From assembly GCF_014199215.1 (NCBI RefSeq), contig NZ_JACIJC010000002.1, forward strand, positions 434,001 through 498,000: a DNA stretch of 64,000 bases, written 5' to 3'. The notes beneath the pieces are model-generated. The model searched no databases, was not told the origin of the DNA, and saw only the letters and a list, made by a program, of their open reading frames with translations. Position 1 is the stretch's first letter, and each line of letters begins with the position of its first letter. This document shows, piece by piece, positions 60,425-64,000 of this stretch. A program made the translations under genes and the position numbers. This DNA is from Sphingobium boeckii (GTDB lineage: Bacteria; Pseudomonadota; Alphaproteobacteria; Sphingomonadales; Sphingomonadaceae).

Positions 60425-61951
60425 ATGAGCGCATTCGGTAAACGAGGGGGTGTCAACGGAACGACGGGTGGACGCCCAAGTTTTGGCGTGGCGCGCCCGA
60501 TGCAGGGCGGCGCTGCCGCCAAGGGTCCGGATCATGAGCCGCTGGGCGGCGCGCAATTTCCACCGATCGATTCCGTGCCACTGCCCGAGCCCGACCTGCT
60601 CACCGAAAAAGGCCCACAATCCGACGCGATGACCCGGCTCGACAGCCGGATGAACAATGTCACCGAGCATAGCAGCAAGGTGGAGGGGTTTGAGGCGTCG
60701 GTCCACAAGATCAAGGAGCAGGTGCTGCCGCGCCTGCTGGAGCGCGTCGATCCCGAAGCCGCCGCCACGCTCAACAAGGACGAACTGGCCGAGGAATTCC
60801 GCCCGATCATCGTCGAAGTGCTGGCCGAGCTGAAATTCACGCTCAACCGCCGCGAGCAGTTCGCGCTGGAAAAGGTGCTGGTCGACGAGCTTCTGGGCCT
60901 CGGGCCGTTGGAAGAATTGCTGTCCGATCCGGAAATTTCGGACATCATGGTCAATGGGCCGCTGCAGACCTATATCGAAAAAAAGGGCAAATTGATCATC
61001 GCCCCGATCCAGTTTCGCGATGAGGAGCATCTGCTTCAGATCGCACAGCGGATCTGCAATTCGGTCGGCCGTCGCGTTGATCAGACCTCGCCGCTCGCCG
61101 ATGCGCGCCTGAAAGACGGTTCACGCGTCAACGTGATCGTGCCACCGCTGTCGCTGCGCGGCACCGCGATCTCGATCCGTAAATTCTCCGAAAAGCCGAT
61201 CACGCTCGATATGATGGCCGGGTTTGGCTCCATGTCGCAAAAGATGGCGACCGCACTCAAGATTGCGGGTGCCAGCCGCTTCAACATCGTCATCTCGGGC
61301 GGCACCGGCTCGGGCAAGACGACGATGCTCAATGCTTTGTCCAAGATGATCGATCCGGGCGAGCGCGTGCTGACGATCGAGGATGCCGCCGAGCTTCGCC
61401 TGCAGCAGCCGCACTGGCTCCCGCTGGAAACGCGGCCGCCCAATCTGGAAGGCCAGGGCGAAATCAGCATTCGCGATCTCGTGAAGAACGCCCTGCGTAT
61501 GCGTCCCGATCGCATCATCCTGGGCGAAATTCGTGGCTCGGAATGTTTCGACATGCTCGCTGCCATGAATACAGGCCATGACGGCTCCATGTGCACGCTT
61601 CACTCCAACTCCCCGCGCGAGGCGCTCGCCCGTATGGAAAACATGGTGATGATGTCGGACATCAAGGTGCCCAAGGAAGCTATCTCGCGCCAGATCGCGG
61701 ATTCGGTCGATCTCATCATCCAGGTGAAGCGTCTGCGCGACGGTTCGCGCCGCACCACCAACATCACCGAGGTGATCGGGATGGAGGGCGATGTGATCGT
61801 GACGCAGGAATTGTTCAAGTTCGAATATCTGGACGAGAGCGCAGACGGCAAGATCATCGGCGAATATCGCGCCATGGGCCTGCGCCCCTACACGCTGGAA
61901 AAAGCCAAGCAATATGGCTTCGACCAACCCTTTCTTGAGGCCTGCCTCTAG
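60425..61951 (+). CDS. CpaF/TadA family secretion ATPase
   Basis: A 508-residue ATPase of the type II/IV secretion superfamily. Walker A GGTGSGKT (292-299) is followed by LRMRPDRIILGEIRGSECFDMLAAMNTGHDGSMCTLHSNSPREAL, the CpaF signature with Walker B and His box. The first about 75 residues are Gly/Pro-rich and probably disordered. CpaF drives assembly of Flp/Tad pili, but no other tad genes are adjacent, so those partners must lie elsewhere. The next gene begins about 30 bases downstream. Confidence 0.92.
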   Translation: MSAFGKRGGVNGTTGGRPSFGVARPMQGGAAAKGPDHEPLGGAQFPPIDSVPLPEPDLLTEKGPQSDAMTRLDSRMNNVTEHSSKVEGFEASVHKIKEQVLPRLLERVDPEAAATLNKDELAEEFRPIIVEVLAELKFTLNRREQFALEKVLVDELLGLGPLEELLSDPEISDIMVNGPLQTYIEKKGKLIIAPIQFRDEEHLLQIAQRICNSVGRRVDQTSPLADARLKDGSRVNVIVPPLSLRGTAISIRKFSEKPITLDMMAGFGSMSQKMATALKIAGASRFNIVISGGTGSGKTTMLNALSKMIDPGERVLTIEDAAELRLQQPHWLPLETRPPNLEGQGEISIRDLVKNALRMRPDRIILGEIRGSECFDMLAAMNTGHDGSMCTLHSNSPREALARMENMVMMSDIKVPKEAISRQIADSVDLIIQVKRLRDGSRRTTNITEVIGMEGDVIVTQELFKFEYLDESADGKIIGEYRAMGLRPYTLEKAKQYGFDQPFLEACL

Positions 61952-61980
61952 GCGATATCATCGCCGGGAGGGGGAAGCGC

Positions 61981-63486
61981 GTGACATCAGAGGTTCTCGC
62001 TTCGTGGCGCAACACGCGCCGGGCGATTTTGGCCGTATTGGCGCTGGCCTTCGCCTTGAGGGCTGGCGTCGCGCTAATCCCCGCAATGATCCATCCCGAC
62101 GAGATTTTTCAATATCTCGAACAGGCGCATCGCCTGATTTTCGGCAATGGCGTCGTCAGTTGGGAATATCGCTACAATATGCGGGGCTGGCTGTTTCCCG
62201 TCATGTTGAGCGGCCCTATGTGGCTCGGCCACACGATCGCGCCGGACACCAGCCTGTATATCGTCCTGCCCAAACTGTTGGTGGCCATCTTTTCTCTCGG
62301 CGTCGTCGCGGCGGCCTATGCGCTGGGGCGGCGATGGTCGCCGCTTCATGCGATCATCACGATGTTCGTTGCAGCCGTCTGGTTCGAATGCGTCTATTTC
62401 GGCGCGCATACCCTGAGCGAAACGATCGCGGTGGCGGCGGTAATGGCGGCGACAGCGCTCATGGCGGCGGACAATGCCTCCGGACGGCGACTGATGCTGG
62501 CGGGCTGGCTGCTTGGCCTAGGCGTGATCTTCCGCTTCCATTATGCGCCGGCGATAGGGATTTTCGTGATCCTTTCCTGCGCTCTGCAATGGCGCAGCCG
62601 ATGGCTGCCACTCATCATGGGCGGCTTCATCGCATTGACGATTGGAGGACTGATCGATCTCGCCATGGGCCTGACGCCCTATGGCTGGATCCTGGAGAAT
62701 TTTCATCAGAATATCACGGTGGATCGCGCGGCCGGCTTTGGCGTCTCGGGGCCGATCGCGTATTTCACATTCTACACGCGCAGTTGGGGCATCTGGCTTC
62801 TGCCGATTCTCTTATGCCTGATGCCCGTAATCAAGCGGCACAGGGCGCTGTTCTGGATGGCCATGGTCAATCTGCTCATCCATTCGATGATTGGGCACAA
62901 GGAATATAGGTTCATATTGTTGACCACTACGATCCTCGTGATTCTCGCAGCCATCGGCTCGGTGGAGATCATGCAGATGATCAGGCACCGTCTCTCCGTG
63001 CCAGCCGCGCGATTTACCCCCGTGGCGCTGTTGTTGCTCTGGACGGGCGCGTCCGCCACCGCTGCGTCCAGTGACTATATGCGTCCGCGCTGGACCGCTT
63101 ATGGTGCCAGCTTCCACAGCTTTCAGGCGCTACGTGCCATGCCGGGCATTTGTGGCATCGCGATCTACGATCTCGAATTCTGGCAGACCGGGGGATATTC
63201 CTATCTCCACAAGGCGCTGCCACTCTATTCGGTGAGCAGCGAAGCAGGAGAGATGGCCCCCAAAGCCGCAACCAAGGCCTATAACGCCATCCTGGCACCC
63301 TCGCGATCGCAATCACGTCTACCCGAGGCTTTTGCCAAGCGCGATTGTTTCACGTTGCCGGACCAGAATATCGGCGATGACTATGGTCCCGCCCATCTGT
63401 GCATCTTCATCCGCCCCGGGGGCTGCGATCCAGCCGCCGCGCCGGAACAGCGGCTGGATCAAGTCATGCGGCGGCTGGATATTTGA
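61981..63486 (+). CDS. GT22-like mannosyltransferase, multispanning
   Basis: A 501-residue integral membrane protein with about ten membrane helices. The first lumenal loop has HPDEIFQYLEQAHRLIFG and a later loop has MIGHKEYRFIL, both hallmarks of family 22 mannosyltransferases (PIG-B, Alg9, Alg12 group) that use polyprenyl-phosphate sugars. A bacterial enzyme of this kind would glycosylate a lipid-linked or surface glycan on the periplasmic side. The start is GTG. It follows the CpaF gene closely, though the two may not be functionally linked. Confidence 0.8.
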   Translation: MTSEVLASWRNTRRAILAVLALAFALRAGVALIPAMIHPDEIFQYLEQAHRLIFGNGVVSWEYRYNMRGWLFPVMLSGPMWLGHTIAPDTSLYIVLPKLLVAIFSLGVVAAAYALGRRWSPLHAIITMFVAAVWFECVYFGAHTLSETIAVAAVMAATALMAADNASGRRLMLAGWLLGLGVIFRFHYAPAIGIFVILSCALQWRSRWLPLIMGGFIALTIGGLIDLAMGLTPYGWILENFHQNITVDRAAGFGVSGPIAYFTFYTRSWGIWLLPILLCLMPVIKRHRALFWMAMVNLLIHSMIGHKEYRFILLTTTILVILAAIGSVEIMQMIRHRLSVPAARFTPVALLLLWTGASATAASSDYMRPRWTAYGASFHSFQALRAMPGICGIAIYDLEFWQTGGYSYLHKALPLYSVSSEAGEMAPKAATKAYNAILAPSRSQSRLPEAFAKRDCFTLPDQNIGDDYGPAHLCIFIRPGGCDPAAAPEQRLDQVMRRLDI

Positions 63487-63492
63487 TGTCGG

Positions 63493-64000
63493 TCAAAGCC
63501 CCAGCGAAGCCTTGATATCGTTCCAGGCGACCAGCTTGAAATTCTGTGCGCCGGCCGCGTTGAAGCCATCCTGCGCGATGAAGAGACCGCCGGGATAGGC
63601 TGGGCCGAAATCGCCGAGCATCAATTCGATGCCGTCGGTTTCCTCCGTGCCGCCCACCACGCCGGCAGCGATGCGGAAGCGGCCGACATAGCTTTCATCC
63701 GCGATGCGATAGAGCGTGTAGGCATTGTCCCCCTGGCTGGAGACGACGACATAGCCTTGCGCCTCGCCGATTGCGGCAATCGCCACGCCCTCGGCGTCGG
63801 CCACGATATTCTTGCCGTCCGCCGCAGCGATCTTCGCCGGTGTCAGTCCACCTGCGGCTGACGCATCGAAGCGCCACAGGCCGACATCTTCTTCTGCCAC
63901 ATAAAGTCGCCCCGTGCGGTCATCCGCCGCGCAACCCTCGGACTGCGTGCCGAGCTTCATCGTGCGCACGATCGTGCCCGAAGCCGCCCCCCCAGCCGTA
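63493..64000 (-). CDS. Beta-propeller phytase, 3' part only
   Basis: The frame is open to the end of the window, so the N-terminal part is missing. The visible C-terminal 169 residues contain the family signature LGTQSEGCAADDRTGRLYVAEEDVGLWRF and DGIELMLGDFGPAYPGGLFIAQDGFN with its propeller strand pattern. Beta-propeller (3-phytase-type) enzymes use calcium to hydrolyse phytate. The acidic residues that bind calcium are partly in this fragment. Secretion cannot be judged because the N-terminus is absent. Confidence 0.85.
   Translation of the reverse strand, partial: TAGGAASGTIVRTMKLGTQSEGCAADDRTGRLYVAEEDVGLWRFDASAAGGLTPAKIAAADGKNIVADAEGVAIAAIGEAQGYVVVSSQGDNAYTLYRIADESYVGRFRIAAGVVGGTEETDGIELMLGDFGPAYPGGLFIAQDGFNAAGAQNFKLVAWNDIKASLGL

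Overview
The window is a 64 kb GC-rich chromosomal stretch from an alphaproteobacterium, most likely a sphingomonad (Sphingomonadaceae). This is inferred from gene content: an atpH-A-G-D-C operon with an 85-residue epsilon subunit, a one-cysteine DksA, an RcdA-type DUF1465 protein, a TorF-type porin, several PEP-CTERM proteins ending in PEPATWAMM-like tails, TonB-dependent uptake and dispersed palindromic repeats. I saw no rRNA, tRNA, CRISPR array, insertion sequence or prophage.

Layout. 1-3 kb: the 3' part of a TPR-CHAT protease-like protein. 3-7.7 kb: a TonB-dependent receptor, a GntR/FCD regulator and a class III CoA-transferase, linked by three exact copies of the palindrome TGTATACA; this looks like a small catabolic regulon. 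8-13.1 kb: HU, a GST-like protein, a TorF porin, a beta-carbonic anhydrase and an EnvZ/OmpR-type two-component pair. 13.4-26.3 kb, all on the minus strand: a dedicated type I secretion locus. It holds two RTX calcium-binding proteins with related C-termini, an M23-family protein whose start lies inside the upstream RTX gene, a PrtD-type ABC exporter, an HlyD-type adaptor, a LuxR-type regulator, a TolC-type outer membrane channel and a GT4 glycosyltransferase. Exporter, cargo, regulator and possible wall- or glycan-modifying enzymes therefore sit together. This is the best candidate for an undescribed system: a self-contained surface or matrix protein secretion module.

26.7-36.4 kb: housekeeping and accessory genes. 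These are a PEP-CTERM protein, dinB, a HerA-like ATPase with a small coupled partner, a SorAB-like sulfite dehydrogenase pair, a nitronate monooxygenase, an RcdA-like protein, two YdcH-like small proteins, dksA, and a Ser/Gly/Thr-rich surface-type protein with a C-terminal sorting-like tail. 36.4-49.9 kb: a host-attachment family protein, serS, surE, an FMN glutamate-synthase-like protein, a luciferase-like monooxygenase, two PEP-CTERM proteins, xerC, a transaldolase-like aldolase, an AT-rich patch with a MarR-like regulator, and priA.

50-64 kb: a metallopeptidase-like gene interrupted by a one-base frameshift, ada, a chemoreceptor, the F1 ATP synthase operon, a DUF6265 protein, a CpaF/TadA-type ATPase, a GT22-like mannosyltransferase and the 3' part of a beta-propeller phytase. 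The ATP synthase leader contains competing hairpins that resemble an attenuator, and palindromic repeats flank atpC on both sides.

Most function calls come from recognising families in the translated sequence. No database search was possible, so start sites and substrate specificities are inferences unless stated otherwise.
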